A model generated the notes under the pieces. The model was not told the DNA's origin. It did not search any database and saw nothing but the letters and a program-made list of their open reading frames with translations. Of a DNA stretch of 64,000 nucleotides, positions 34,931-42,884 are shown in pieces (positions within the stretch are counted from its first letter, which is position 1; each line of letters begins with the position of its first letter). The stretch lies in contig CBDEFX010000001.1 in assembly GCA_965237635.1 (NCBI GenBank), positions 1,612,001 through 1,676,000 of the forward strand, read 5' to 3'. A program made the translations under genes and the position numbers. The stretch comes from CBDEFX01 sp965237635 (lineage in GTDB: Bacteria; Chloroflexota; Dehalococcoidia; Lucifugimonadales; CAUZJF01).

Positions 34931-35356
34931 TCAGTCGAACTCCGCGATGCGCGGGCCAGTGACCCTCCGGACGAGGTCCAGCTTGGCGACGGGAATCCCG
35001 AGCTCCGAAGGCGCCATCCGCCAGCCCTCTCGGCCGGCTATGAGCCAGGCGGCGAACTCTTCGGCCTGCCGCTCGGCCTTCGCGTGGTTCACCCACTGCC
35101 AGGACTGGAGATAGAAGCTCGTCCCCACGTGCAACAAGTGGTGGCCGACGGCATGTCCTACGTACCAGCGGAACCATGGACGTGGCATGTCAGGGAGGAC
35201 ACCGATGGTCCTGTCCACGATTGCCTCTTTGATCCGGCCCTCGAAAGGGAACGAGACCACCTCAAGCCCCAACTCCTCGGCCAACCTTTTTAGGTCCACC
35301 GGTATCTTAAGGTCGTGCCGGCGCCACAGGTCTACTGCAATTGCCCTGGTCTGCAA
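34931..35356 (-). CDS. ImmA/IrrE-like metallopeptidase-fold protein with a degenerate active site
   Basis: The 141-residue protein has the M78 layout: an N-terminal helix (AIAVDLWRRHDL), PVDLKRLAEELGLEV near 18-33, then VGHAVGHHLLH near 67-77, and the helix ERQAEEFAAWLI near 95-106 with the third ligand region. The canonical HExxH is HAVGH here, so both His remain but the catalytic Glu is Ala. It may bind metal without cleaving, or act as a partner-binding sensor for the neighbouring XRE protein. A perfect palindrome lies 21 bases upstream of its start. Confidence 0.82.
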   Translation of the reverse strand: MQTRAIAVDLWRRHDLKIPVDLKRLAEELGLEVVSFPFEGRIKEAIVDRTIGVLPDMPRPWFRWYVGHAVGHHLLHVGTSFYLQSWQWVNHAKAERQAEEFAAWLIAGREGWRMAPSELGIPVAKLDLVRRVTGPRIAEFD

Positions 35357-35376
35357 CTGAGCCCTCCGCTAGGTCC

Positions 35377-35394
35377 GCACATATGTGCTATTCT
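35377..35394 (+). promoter_or_regulatory. Perfect 12-bp palindrome upstream of the ImmA-like gene
   Basis: GCACATATGTGC (35377-35388) is a perfect palindrome followed directly by TATTCT. It resembles the Gram-positive SOS box core (GAACATATGTTC) with outer half-sites GCAC/GTGC. It lies in the region from which the ImmA-like gene on the minus strand must be transcribed. Confidence 0.55.
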
Positions 35395-36031
35395 AGCAGC
35401 TGAGCAGATTTCAGCGTCAAGGGCTGGCAGCCTAATTATTAGGGCCTTTCAGTTGCCGGATCGTCGGCCCCTACAGCCTCTGCTCTCGCACGTGCCGCGC
35501 GGCTCGTTCCTCCTCCTGCTGCGACTCCCGTCCTACCTCATACCCCGAACCCTGTACCCCGTACCCCAAGGCCCCCGACGGATGGTCATCAACCAAATAG
35601 CTGGCCGCCGGTGCGAAGTTCCCACCATGTCATCCGGCTTTGCACTAAAGTGTCGAGTTGGCCTGAATTGCCCTTCGACGAGCTCAGGGCGAACGGTATT
35701 TTGAACCTACGTTCGTAGTGAGCCAGTCGAACCACGCTGCGAAATCGCGACTTCTTGTGCAAAGCCGATCTGGGGGGAGGTTCCGTTACACGTAGGCGCC
35801 GCCACGTTGAGCGGGTGGCGGGGACTACCCAACCTTCCCAGACCCTTCGTCCCCCCGATGCCGCATCGGGGCCGAATCGGGACTCAGGGAGACAGTAAGC
35901 CGTGGGTGGCAACTTAATGGGTTGATGACCATGAATCGGGACGAACTCCTGTCGGAGCCCCACCGCGAACGTACGTTCAAACCACCGTTAATCCCGAGTA
36001 GTCCCGATGCCGCATCGGACGTATCGAGGGA
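35395..36031. repeat. Gene-free stretch with REP-like palindromes
   Basis: There is no supported gene. It holds the palindrome CCCGATGC-C-GCATCGGG at 35854-35870, a nearly intact copy at 36003-36018, and fragments of the 'tcgtagtgagccagtcgaacc' and 'agacccttcg' dispersed units. The reductase gene ends at its right edge. Confidence 0.65.
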
Positions 36032-36928
36032 CTACTTGCCGCTGATGGTGACGTGCGCCATGTCTTCGATGAAGTTGGCGATAGCCGAGTGGTCGGCGTC
36101 CGCCTTGCCGTCGTTGATCAGGGCCCCGAGCATCTGTTGGACAAGGCTGGTGACCGGCAGCGGCACGCCTAGCTCTTTGCCAGTGATCAGCGCGTTGTGA
36201 AGGTCCTTGTGGTGAAGCCGGATCCGGAACCCGGGTTTGAAGTCGCCGGCGATCATCATTGGCCCCTTGGCGTCCATCACCGTGCTTCCCGCAAGACCTC
36301 CCCTTATAGCCTCGAAGACCACTTGAGGATCGAGCCCCGCTTTCTTGGCCAGGACCAACGCCTCGCCGACGGCCTCGATGTTGGCCGCCACGACGATCTG
36401 GTTGGCCAGCTTGGTTGTGTTGCCGGCCCCGTACCCCCCGCAAAGAACGACGCTGCCGCCCATCACCTCGAGAAGGTCGAGGTAGCGGTCGAACACTTCC
36501 TGCTTCCCGCCGACCATTATCGCGAGCGTGCCGTCGATCGCCTTGGGCTCTCCTCCGCTCACAGGAGCGTCTAGAAAGTCGACCCCGTTTTCCTCGCATA
36601 CGGGCGCGATCTTCTGTGAGGTGCCTGGCGCGATGGAGCTCATGTCGATGACCGTTGAGCCGCGAGAAGCGCCCTCCAGCACTCCGTTCGGGCCCAAGAT
36701 GGCGGCCTCCGAGTCGGCAGAGTCGGGCACCATCGTGATGACTACCGGGGCCTGCTCGGCCACCTCCCTCGAAGAGGATGCCACCCGAGCACCGTCCGTC
36801 GCCAGCTCCTCCACGTTGGTGCCGATGACGTCGTACACTGTCAGCGAGTAGCCTGCCTTTAGCAGGTTACGGGCCATGGGCTTGCCCATGATGCCCAGCC
36901 CCACGAACCCTAACTCTTTTTCAGTCAT
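36032..36928 (-). CDS. Beta-hydroxyacid dehydrogenase (2-hydroxy-3-oxopropionate reductase/3-hydroxyisobutyrate dehydrogenase type)
   Basis: The 298-residue protein has the family signatures in order: NAD(P)-binding GLGIMG near residue 9, the substrate site DAPVSGGEP near 122, and the catalytic Lys in GAGNTTKLANQ near 172. A second substrate motif (KDLHNA) lies near 240. It oxidises or reduces short beta-hydroxyacids; GarR-type tartronate semialdehyde reduction is the best guess. The ATG at 36928 is preceded by AAAGGAGAGG. Confidence 0.92.
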   Translation of the reverse strand: MTEKELGFVGLGIMGKPMARNLLKAGYSLTVYDVIGTNVEELATDGARVASSSREVAEQAPVVITMVPDSADSEAAILGPNGVLEGASRGSTVIDMSSIAPGTSQKIAPVCEENGVDFLDAPVSGGEPKAIDGTLAIMVGGKQEVFDRYLDLLEVMGGSVVLCGGYGAGNTTKLANQIVVAANIEAVGEALVLAKKAGLDPQVVFEAIRGGLAGSTVMDAKGPMMIAGDFKPGFRIRLHHKDLHNALITGKELGVPLPVTSLVQQMLGALINDGKADADHSAIANFIEDMAHVTISGK

Positions 36929-36954
36929 TGACCTCTCCTTTCGCTCACCATCCC

Positions 36955-37210
36955 TCGACAATCGCGAACATCCGTGCTATACTTGATCCAAGGGACAGAC
37001 CCAACCGGCTCGCGCTGAGCTCCGACTGGAGTCGCGAGTCCGACTCGGACTTGCCAAAGCATGCACTGAACTCGCCGAAGTGGACCTGTCTCATTTTGTT
37101 GCCCCGATGTCCCATGGTGTACCGACAATCCGTAGCTGAGCGAGACACAATGAGACAGAATGAGACATTTTTTTCAGAACTCCAAGCCGCCCTCACTGAC
37201 AACCAACTCG
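36955..37210 (+). repeat. Dispersed promoter-plus-gene-start repeat, copy 1
   Basis: Its left edge is a promoter: TCGACA (36955-36960), 17 bases, TATACT (36978-36983). The spacer ends in GAACATCCGTGC (36966-36977). Further on are blocks shared with 53653-53850: TGTCCCA.GGTGTACC, then repeated GAGACA/GAACACAATG units, then TTTTCAGAACTCCA and CACTGACAACCA.CTCGCG. An ATG frame at the end reads MRQNETFFSELQAALTDNQLA, and copy 2 reads HFSELQTGFTDNQLA in the matching frame. This looks like the 5' end of a lost gene. Copy 1 has about 80 extra bases in the middle. Confidence 0.65.
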
Positions 37211-37547
37211 CGCCACCTCAGCAAGATAGGGATCTGTAGGGGCGCATGGCGTGCACCCAGCCTCCCCGTTGATTTTCTGCAGGACTCCCGGGCAACGCCA
37301 CATAGGCACCCGGTGAGGCCAACGACCTGCAAAACTGTGGTTGATTATGGGAGAGGACGTTGGTATCGTCAAGAGGCTGGTAAGCCTCCCAGAAAGCCTT
37401 CGCATACGAACTCGTCCCAATTTGTCTCCCTGAGTGAAGCGAAGGGTCTGGGGAGGGGTGGTTCCATCTAGCGACCACCCCACCATACTTTGTGCAAACC
37501 TCATGAGAAGTCCGTAGCCCACCGCCCGACCACGAGGGGTGTACGAG
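37211..37547. other. Gene-free stretch between repeat and OsmC pseudogene
   Basis: No gene is supported. Positions 37423-37468 hold part of the 'gtctccctgagtgaagcgaagg' and GGGTCTGGGG dispersed repeat. The remainder is unremarkable. Confidence 0.5.
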
Positions 37548-37893
37548 ATGAACGATACATCGACGGCGACCGTACAGCTCCAGTGGGCAGGCGGTCACGC
37601 CTTCACCGCCTCCGACCCGAACGGCCACACCATCACCGTGTGCGCCCTGTCGAGGACGGCGACCCTTTCGACGGCTTCCGGCCGGGTGATCTGCTCCTGA
37701 CCAGCCTGGCAGCGTGCAGCGGAATCGACGTCGTCGGGATCCTCCGCAAGCAACGCCAGGAAGTGACCGACATAGATATCTCTCGCTGACCAAGTACTGC
37801 TCGATCGCCGCCACTGTGGCAGAGCACGTCAGAGCGACCAGTGAGCTCCAAATCATCGAAGAGGACGACAGCCCAGTCGAGAAGGGGAACTGA
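37548..37893 (+). pseudogene. OsmC-family protein gene, frameshifted and internally deleted
   Basis: The N-terminal part (from ATG 37548) reads MNDTSTATVQLQWAGGHAF and continues to TITV. The frame then shifts near 37640 and goes on as PVEDGDPFDGFRPGDLLL, TSLAACSGIDVVGILRKQ and EVTDIDIS. Here about 25-30 residues are missing, and the end TKYCSIAATVAEHVRATSEL runs to the stop at 37893. The two reactive Cys of OsmC peroxidases (AACSG and KYCS) are both still visible. OsmC proteins reduce organic hydroperoxides. Confidence 0.85.
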
Positions 37894-39080
37894 GCACCAT
37901 GGCACGCGCTATATCCGACGTCCAACTGCCAATAGTCGATGGCCGTTCGATCAGATTAGCCCAGTGGCCTGTGGTAGTAACTGTTCAGACTTAAAGGGAT
38001 GAACCTAAGACCCCCTAGCGTTGCGAGTGGCAGTGATGTCATAAGGGAGAGGTGGAAGCTGAAGTAGACCTGCAGAGTGCGAGCCGTGAGACGCTGCTGG
38101 CGGTGATAGCCGAGTTGCGGCAGCGTGTAGAGGAGTTGGATGCTCAGCTGAGCATCCGCGGCCCGACCGCAGGGATGCCGGGCAACAAGCGGTTCGTCAA
38201 GCGGCATCAGCCTGAGAGGAACGGACCCCGTAAGCGTCGTCTCCACGGCTTTGCCCGACGGCGGATGGAACCCACGCAGCGGGTGATACATGCTCCTGAG
38301 TCGTGCCCGGAGTGCGGGACGGGCCTGTCAGGCGGCTGGGTTCAGCGGACACGAGAAGTCATCGAGCTTCCGATGGTGCCAGCAGAGGTGATCGAGCACG
38401 TCTTTGTGGCCCGGATATGTCCGCTGTGCGACAAGCGGCGGTTGCCTCAAGAGCCGTTGGAGGGCTTAGCAATGGGGCGGCGGCGCTTGGGGGTCAACCT
38501 GGTGAGCCTTATTGTTACGCTGCGAGAAGAGGGGCGGCTGCCGGTGAGGAGCATCCAGTGGTACCTGCAAACGGTACATCAGTTGGAGTTGAGCGTGGGC
38601 GCCATCATTGACGTAGTACACGCCACGGCCCAACGGGCTCAACCGGTAGTGGCTGAGATGCTGGAGCGCATACGTGGCTCTCCGGTAGTGCATGCGGATG
38701 AGACCGGCTGGCGGCAGGATGGGGCCAACGGCTATGTCTGGACCTTCAGCACTCCCACGGAGCGATACTTCCTACGCCGTGGCCGCGGCAAGGGTATGGT
38801 GGACGAGGTGTTGGGCGAGTCCCCCGGTCAGGGCGAGAGCAGACTTTTCAGCGGAGTGCTGGTGAGTGACTTCTACGCTGCATACAGTCACTACCCCGGC
38901 CTCAAGCAGCGCTGCTGGGTACACCTGTTGCGAGACATCAATGAGCTTGAGGCGTTGTACCCTCAAGACATGGGCCTCGCTCTATGGGCTACAGCGGTGC
39001 GCCAACTCTATGACCGGGCAAAGGCGTGCACTGACGCCCGCAGCCGACCGGCGTCTGGCTCACTAAGGTGGACCCCATTA

Positions 39081-40016
39081 TTAAGACAGCACGAGGGCTA
39101 AATTAAGAGAGTCTCCCACCCCTGCGCTAGGTTTCACCAAGCCCGATGGCAGCCCTGCTTCTTCAGCTGCTGCTCCCCTTTCTTCCTGGCCATGTTGGTA
39201 CACCTCTGCTGGGGTCCGGTAGCCCAAAGCCTGGTGAGGCCTCTGCCGGTTGTAGAACTCCAGGTAGGCATTGATCCCAGTTCGGGCCTCGGCGACGGTC
39301 TGGTAAGCTTTCAGATACACCTCCTCGTACTTGATGCTCCGCCACAGCCGCTCCACGAAGATGTTGTCCAGGTACCTACCCTTACCATCCATGCTGACCT
39401 GGACCCTCTGCTCCTGCAACGTCTGGGTAAAGGCCTCACTGGTGAACTGACTCCCCTGGTCGGTGTTGAATATCTCCGGTCGTCCCTTACCCAGGGCTTC
39501 CTCCAACGCCGCCACGCAGAAGCTGGTGTCCATGGTGTTGGAGAGCTTCCAGGCCAGCACGTGCCGGCTGTGCCAGTCCATGATGGCCACCAGGTACAGG
39601 AAGCCCTTCGGCATGGGGATGTAGGTGATGTCCGCGGCCCAGACCTGGTCGACCCGATTAACCTCCACTCCCTTCAGCAGATAGGGAAAGATCCGGTGTC
39701 CCGGCGCTGGTTTGCTGGTGTTGGGACGCCGGTAGATGGCTTCCAGACCCATCAACCGCATCAGCCTTCGAACCCTTTTTCGGCTCACCAGATAGCCCTG
39801 TTGCAGCAGCCAGGCCTTCATCTTCCTGGAGCCGTAGAAGGGGGTCTTCAAATACTGACGGTCCATCAGGGCCATCAACTCCAGGTCTTCTGCCCTGGTC
39901 GGTACCGACCGGTAGTACACCGAGGCCCGGCTGACGTCCAGCAGGATACATTGACGCACCAAAGACAGCTGCTGGTGGTCTCGGTCTATCATGGCTCGCC
40001 GTATGCTGCGACTCAT
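39081..40016 (-). CDS. IS3-family OrfB (integrase-type transposase)
   Basis: The 311-residue frame carries the rve DDE core: WAADITYIP near 122, NTDQGSQFTS near 183 and VERLWRSIKYEE near 221. A YYGSRKM-like HTH region (here FYGSRKMKAWL) precedes it. It overlaps orfA by 4 bases, the normal arrangement for producing OrfAB by programmed frameshifting. The frame appears intact. Confidence 0.94.
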   Translation of the reverse strand: MSRSIRRAMIDRDHQQLSLVRQCILLDVSRASVYYRSVPTRAEDLELMALMDRQYLKTPFYGSRKMKAWLLQQGYLVSRKRVRRLMRLMGLEAIYRRPNTSKPAPGHRIFPYLLKGVEVNRVDQVWAADITYIPMPKGFLYLVAIMDWHSRHVLAWKLSNTMDTSFCVAALEEALGKGRPEIFNTDQGSQFTSEAFTQTLQEQRVQVSMDGKGRYLDNIFVERLWRSIKYEEVYLKAYQTVAEARTGINAYLEFYNRQRPHQALGYRTPAEVYQHGQEERGAAAEEAGLPSGLVKPSAGVGDSLNLALVLS

Positions 40017-40312
40017 AGACCGGACCTTTCCGACAAAAAATCGCGTTCCACCTTCAGCTGGCCGATGTGCCGGTAGAGGTGGTTAATCTGAGCTTCCTTG
40101 GCTTTCTCCTGGGATTTCTGATTGGTGGCAAATAGCTCCGGGGCTCCTTCCGCCAGGGCCCTTTTCCAGGCGTGAATCTGACTGGGATGAACCTCAAATC
40201 GGCTGGCCAGCTGGGCGATGGTCTCTTCCCCCGCAAGGGCGGCCAAGGCCACCTTGGCCTTGAACGCCGGACTGTGCTTATTCCTCGTCTGCTTCATGTC
40301 CTGCTCCTCCAC
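40013..40312 (-). CDS. IS3-family OrfA (HTH_Tnp_1)
   Basis: The 99-residue protein has the HTH ETIAQLASRFEVHPSQIHAWK at about 30-50 and a leucine-rich tail (INHLYRHIGQLKVERDFL). It binds the element ends. The start may be the internal ATG at residue 6 (MKQTRNKHSP). The sequence QVERDFL near the end, typical of the frameshift region, reads KVERDFLSE. Confidence 0.93.
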   Translation of the reverse strand: MEEQDMKQTRNKHSPAFKAKVALAALAGEETIAQLASRFEVHPSQIHAWKRALAEGAPELFATNQKSQEKAKEAQINHLYRHIGQLKVERDFLSERSGL

Positions 40313-40747
40313 GTCGGTTAGTTGCCGGTTATTTTAGGAGCTGGACTCTCTCTTAGCCAGTTGTCTAGTTTTTGGGTACCACCTCACACACCCGTCAGCG
40401 TCTCCCAACCAGTTGATGCTGGAGAAACTTCTGCTGTCGCTGTGCCAGCCCTTCTCCAACGACGATACTGCGCCTCAAGCCAAGCTCTGCCGGCGCATAG
40501 AACGGTTCATCAAGGAACTGTTCGTCTTCGTTTCCCACCCGGGTGTGCCACCCGAGAACAATGCGGCTGAACGGAGCTTACGGCACCTGGTGGTCAGCCG
40601 TAAGATCAGCGGCGGCACTCGCTCTGAACGGGGCACCAACACCAAAATGGCTCTCGCATCCCTCTTTGGCACCTGGAGGGCCAACGACTTTAACCCACTC
40701 CTCCACTACCGCAACCTGCTCGTTTCCCCTCAACTCTGAACAGTTAC

Positions 40748-40900
40748 CTGTGGTATAATCCCTTGACATGTGGCCCTCTGAAGGGACGATTCGCCGGCCC
40801 TCCTCCGGCCGGCTAGCCGGACTACCCAAAAGCATGCGATGAATCATCCCTGCTTAAACCCACGTTTGATTTCACGCTTGATCCCACCCCAGGTCTTCCC
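40748..40900 (+). promoter_or_regulatory. Region upstream of dgt with TATAAT box
   Basis: TATAAT lies at 40752-40757, 144 bases before dgt. The IS66 element ends at 40747 and supplies no good -35 (17 bases upstream is ACTCTG-like). Before insertion the text CAGATT, 17 bases, TATAAT would have been continuous. The downstream part contains no other gene. Confidence 0.4.
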
Positions 40901-41965
40901 TTGATCGCAACAACCGTTCGCGATCGACTCGAACAGAGAGAAGACGCCCTGTCTCCCTATGCGACCAGGTCCACGCAAAGTCGCGGCCGCGAAACGCCGG
41001 AGCCGCCCTCGCACCTACGGATCGAGTTCCAGCGAGATCGCGACCGCATCATCCACTCGAAGGCGTTCCGCCGCTTAAAGCACAAGACCCAGGTATTCAT
41101 CGTGCCGTCTGGGGACCATTACGTAACAAGACTCACTCACACTCTGGAGGTCTCGCAGATCGCCCGCACAATCGCCAGGGCCCTGGACCTAAACGAAGAC
41201 CTTACAGAGGCCATAGCCTTAGGCCACGATTTGGGACACACTCCGTTCGGCCACATCGGGGAGTTCGAGCTAAACAAGCTAGATCCAGGCGGTTTTCGGC
41301 ACGCACAGCAGAGTCTAAGAATCGTCGAACGTCTGGAGAAGGGCGGAGCGGGCCTCAACCTGACCTGGGAGGTACGGCACGGCATCGTCTCTCACTCCAA
41401 GCCCCGCGGCGACTTTCTCAATGGAGACCACTTCGATGCCCTATCACTGGAAGGACAGGTCTGCCGGGTTGCCGACGCCGTTGCCTACCTGAACCATGAC
41501 CTGGCAGACGCCCTTCGAGCCGGCATCGTGCACTCGGACCATCTGCCTGCCGAGGTGGGCGCGGTACTCGGTCTGCGACATTCTCAGCGCATCGATGCAA
41601 TGGTCAGCGACATCGTCGCGAGCTCGTGGGCTGCCACAGGAGAGGACGGATTCGACCCGGATTCGCCTCCCTCGATCACCATGAGATCCGAGGTTAGAGA
41701 AGCCGTCAACATGCTGAGGGAGTTCATGTTCACACGAGTCTATGTCCCAAAGGACGAAGGCAGTGAAGGACAGACCGCGCGGCGGGTCGTTCGCCTCCTA
41801 TACGATTACTACAACGAGCACCCCAACGAGATGCGACCCGAGGGGAGCGACAACGGTCGAGCAGTGGTGGACCACGTCGCCGGAATGACAGACCAATATG
41901 CCATTCGAATGGCGGAGACGATTGAGCCAGGAATCGCCATCGGCCTACATGAAAAAGGAGTTTAG
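40901..41965 (+). CDS. dgt: dGTP triphosphohydrolase-family HD protein
   Basis: The 354-residue protein has the dNTP triphosphohydrolase signatures: FRRLKHKTQVF near 56, RLTHTLEVSQIARTIAR near 76, GHDLGHTPFGH near 109 and a last Asp in VADAVAYLNHDLAD near 192. It hydrolyses dNTPs to nucleoside and triphosphate. The TTG at 40901 was taken because homology begins close to it (RDRLEQREDALSPYA); no strong ribosome site is seen. The order dgt, two small genes, dnaG, rpoD resembles that in other bacteria. Confidence 0.93.
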   Translation: MIATTVRDRLEQREDALSPYATRSTQSRGRETPEPPSHLRIEFQRDRDRIIHSKAFRRLKHKTQVFIVPSGDHYVTRLTHTLEVSQIARTIARALDLNEDLTEAIALGHDLGHTPFGHIGEFELNKLDPGGFRHAQQSLRIVERLEKGGAGLNLTWEVRHGIVSHSKPRGDFLNGDHFDALSLEGQVCRVADAVAYLNHDLADALRAGIVHSDHLPAEVGAVLGLRHSQRIDAMVSDIVASSWAATGEDGFDPDSPPSITMRSEVREAVNMLREFMFTRVYVPKDEGSEGQTARRVVRLLYDYYNEHPNEMRPEGSDNGRAVVDHVAGMTDQYAIRMAETIEPGIAIGLHEKGV

Positions 41966-42224
41966 GCCACACGTGACCCCTACCGATAGGATACGTGCTC
42001 GTGAGGTACACAATCACCTCAGCCTCGTCCATGAACACCTGGAGGCCATGAGGCGCGATTCTCATGGCTTGGAGTACTCGTCCTGGAAGCGAGAGGTGGA
42101 TGGTGTCTGGAGGCGGATATTCGCGCAGATCGACCGGATGAGCGCTGGCCCTCAGCAGTCGTCCTTGCAGACCATAAAAGAGGCCTGGACGATGTACCTG
42201 ACGCACTACGCCGTGGCGGCCTAG
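41949..42224 (+). CDS. Small helical protein, unknown
   Basis: The 91-residue protein starts at an ATG inside the end of dgt (AAAAAGGAG lies after, not before, the start). It is predicted helical: RIRAREVHNHLSLVHEHLEAM, then WKREVDGVWRRIFAQIDRM and a final TIKEAWTMYLTHYAVAA. I recognise no family. The overlap with dgt and position before dnaG suggest one transcript. Confidence 0.55.
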   Translation: MKKEFRPHVTPTDRIRAREVHNHLSLVHEHLEAMRRDSHGLEYSSWKREVDGVWRRIFAQIDRMSAGPQQSSLQTIKEAWTMYLTHYAVAA

Positions 42225-42431
42225 TCCTAAATCACACCTATTCTGACCCTTGGTCCACGAGGGGCCAGAGGAGCAGTTTTCAGGGTATGTGGTCCCCGCG
42301 GGGGTTTCCAAAGGGGGCGCGGCCCCCGGCGCCTGCCCTGAGCGAAGTTGAAGGGGCGGGGGTCTGGGGGGAACCCCCAGCAAAACAACGGTCTGGGCGG
42401 GCGGGTGGGAAAGGCAGCCTTCATTCCACCC
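42225..42431. repeat. G-rich dispersed repeat
   Basis: Positions 42245-42415 match 48108-48198 continued at 49485-49535: CTTGGTCCAC.AG.GGCCAG, CGGGGGTTTCC.AAGGGGG, and CGGGGGTCTGGGGGGAACCC followed by CAGCAAAACAACGGT. The second copy is split by an IS481 element. Confidence 0.75.
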
Positions 42432-42884
42432 GTGACCTACGTGCGACTAGCAGGCCGAGCGTGCCGTCAGATCGTGGCCGAGGTCAATGGGTATAGAGTG
42501 CGTAGCGAGGATGACATTAGCAGTGGCGACACGATCGAACCGGACTTGGCGCAGGCCCGGCGCACGGCTGTAATGGCCCACAACGTAGTTGTTAAGCTTA
42601 AGGAGATGGGGCTGCCCGAGGGGTTCGACCAAGAGCTGGCTGCTTTGAGCACAGACCTAGGGGATCTTTGGGGAGCTGAAAAAGTGCTGGCCGAGCGGCT
42701 GGAGGGCTTTCTGGGCTCACCCGAGGACTGGGAAGCCGTAGGAGACCGCCTGGTCGACCTGAGAGCAACCATCGATCATATTGGGTGGCACATGAAGAAC
42801 GTGCGAAGGCCCATGGGCAAGATTGCCCGGTTCGCCTATAGAAAGGCATCGGAGACCGGTCACAGTAATACGGACACAGCATGA
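42432..42884 (+). CDS. Hypothetical protein upstream of dnaG
   Basis: It is about 150 residues from a GTG at 42432; the start is uncertain, since the frame is open further into the repeat. It is acidic and helical throughout (EPDLAQARRTAVMAHNVVVKL, GFDQELAALSTDLGDLWGAE, RLVDLRATIDHIGWHMKNV). The stop overlaps the dnaG start (ATGA-type), so it is coupled to dnaG. I recognise no family. Confidence 0.6.
   Translation: MTYVRLAGRACRQIVAEVNGYRVRSEDDISSGDTIEPDLAQARRTAVMAHNVVVKLKEMGLPEGFDQELAALSTDLGDLWGAEKVLAERLEGFLGSPEDWEAVGDRLVDLRATIDHIGWHMKNVRRPMGKIARFAYRKASETGHSNTDTA

Larger units (their letters stand above)
39064..40386 (-). mobile_element. IS3-family element nested in IS66
   Basis: The element is 1323 bp, with ends TAAGGTGG and (reversed) TGAGGTGG plus a shared GCTAA(A/G)GAGAG-like stretch further in. 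A 3-bp duplication CAC lies at 39061-39063 and 40387-40389. Two overlapping reading frames lie on the minus strand. Confidence 0.9.
38052..40739 (+). pseudogene. tnpC: IS66 TnpC transposase, interrupted
   Basis: The N-terminal piece (38052 to 39063) has the leucine-zipper start, a CPECGTGL/CPLCDKRR zinc site near residues 84-135, VHADETGWR near 217 and SDFYAAYSHY near 276. The C-terminal piece resumes at 40387-40389 and ends at 40739 with PPENNAAERSLRHLVVSRK, which carries the DDE Glu. Removing the IS3 element and one CAC restores ASGSHPSASPNQL in frame. Confidence 0.9.
37977..40747 (+). mobile_element. IS66-family element containing an IS3 element
   Basis: The ends are GTAACTGTTCAGA and (reversed) GTAACTGTTCAGA, with an exact 8-bp duplication CTGTGGTA at 37969-37976 and 40748-40755. 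Only the tnpC-type gene is present; no tnpA/tnpB were seen. Without the IS3 insert it is about 1.45 kb. It entered between what looks like a -35 region and the TATAAT at 40752-40757 before dgt. Confidence 0.9.
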
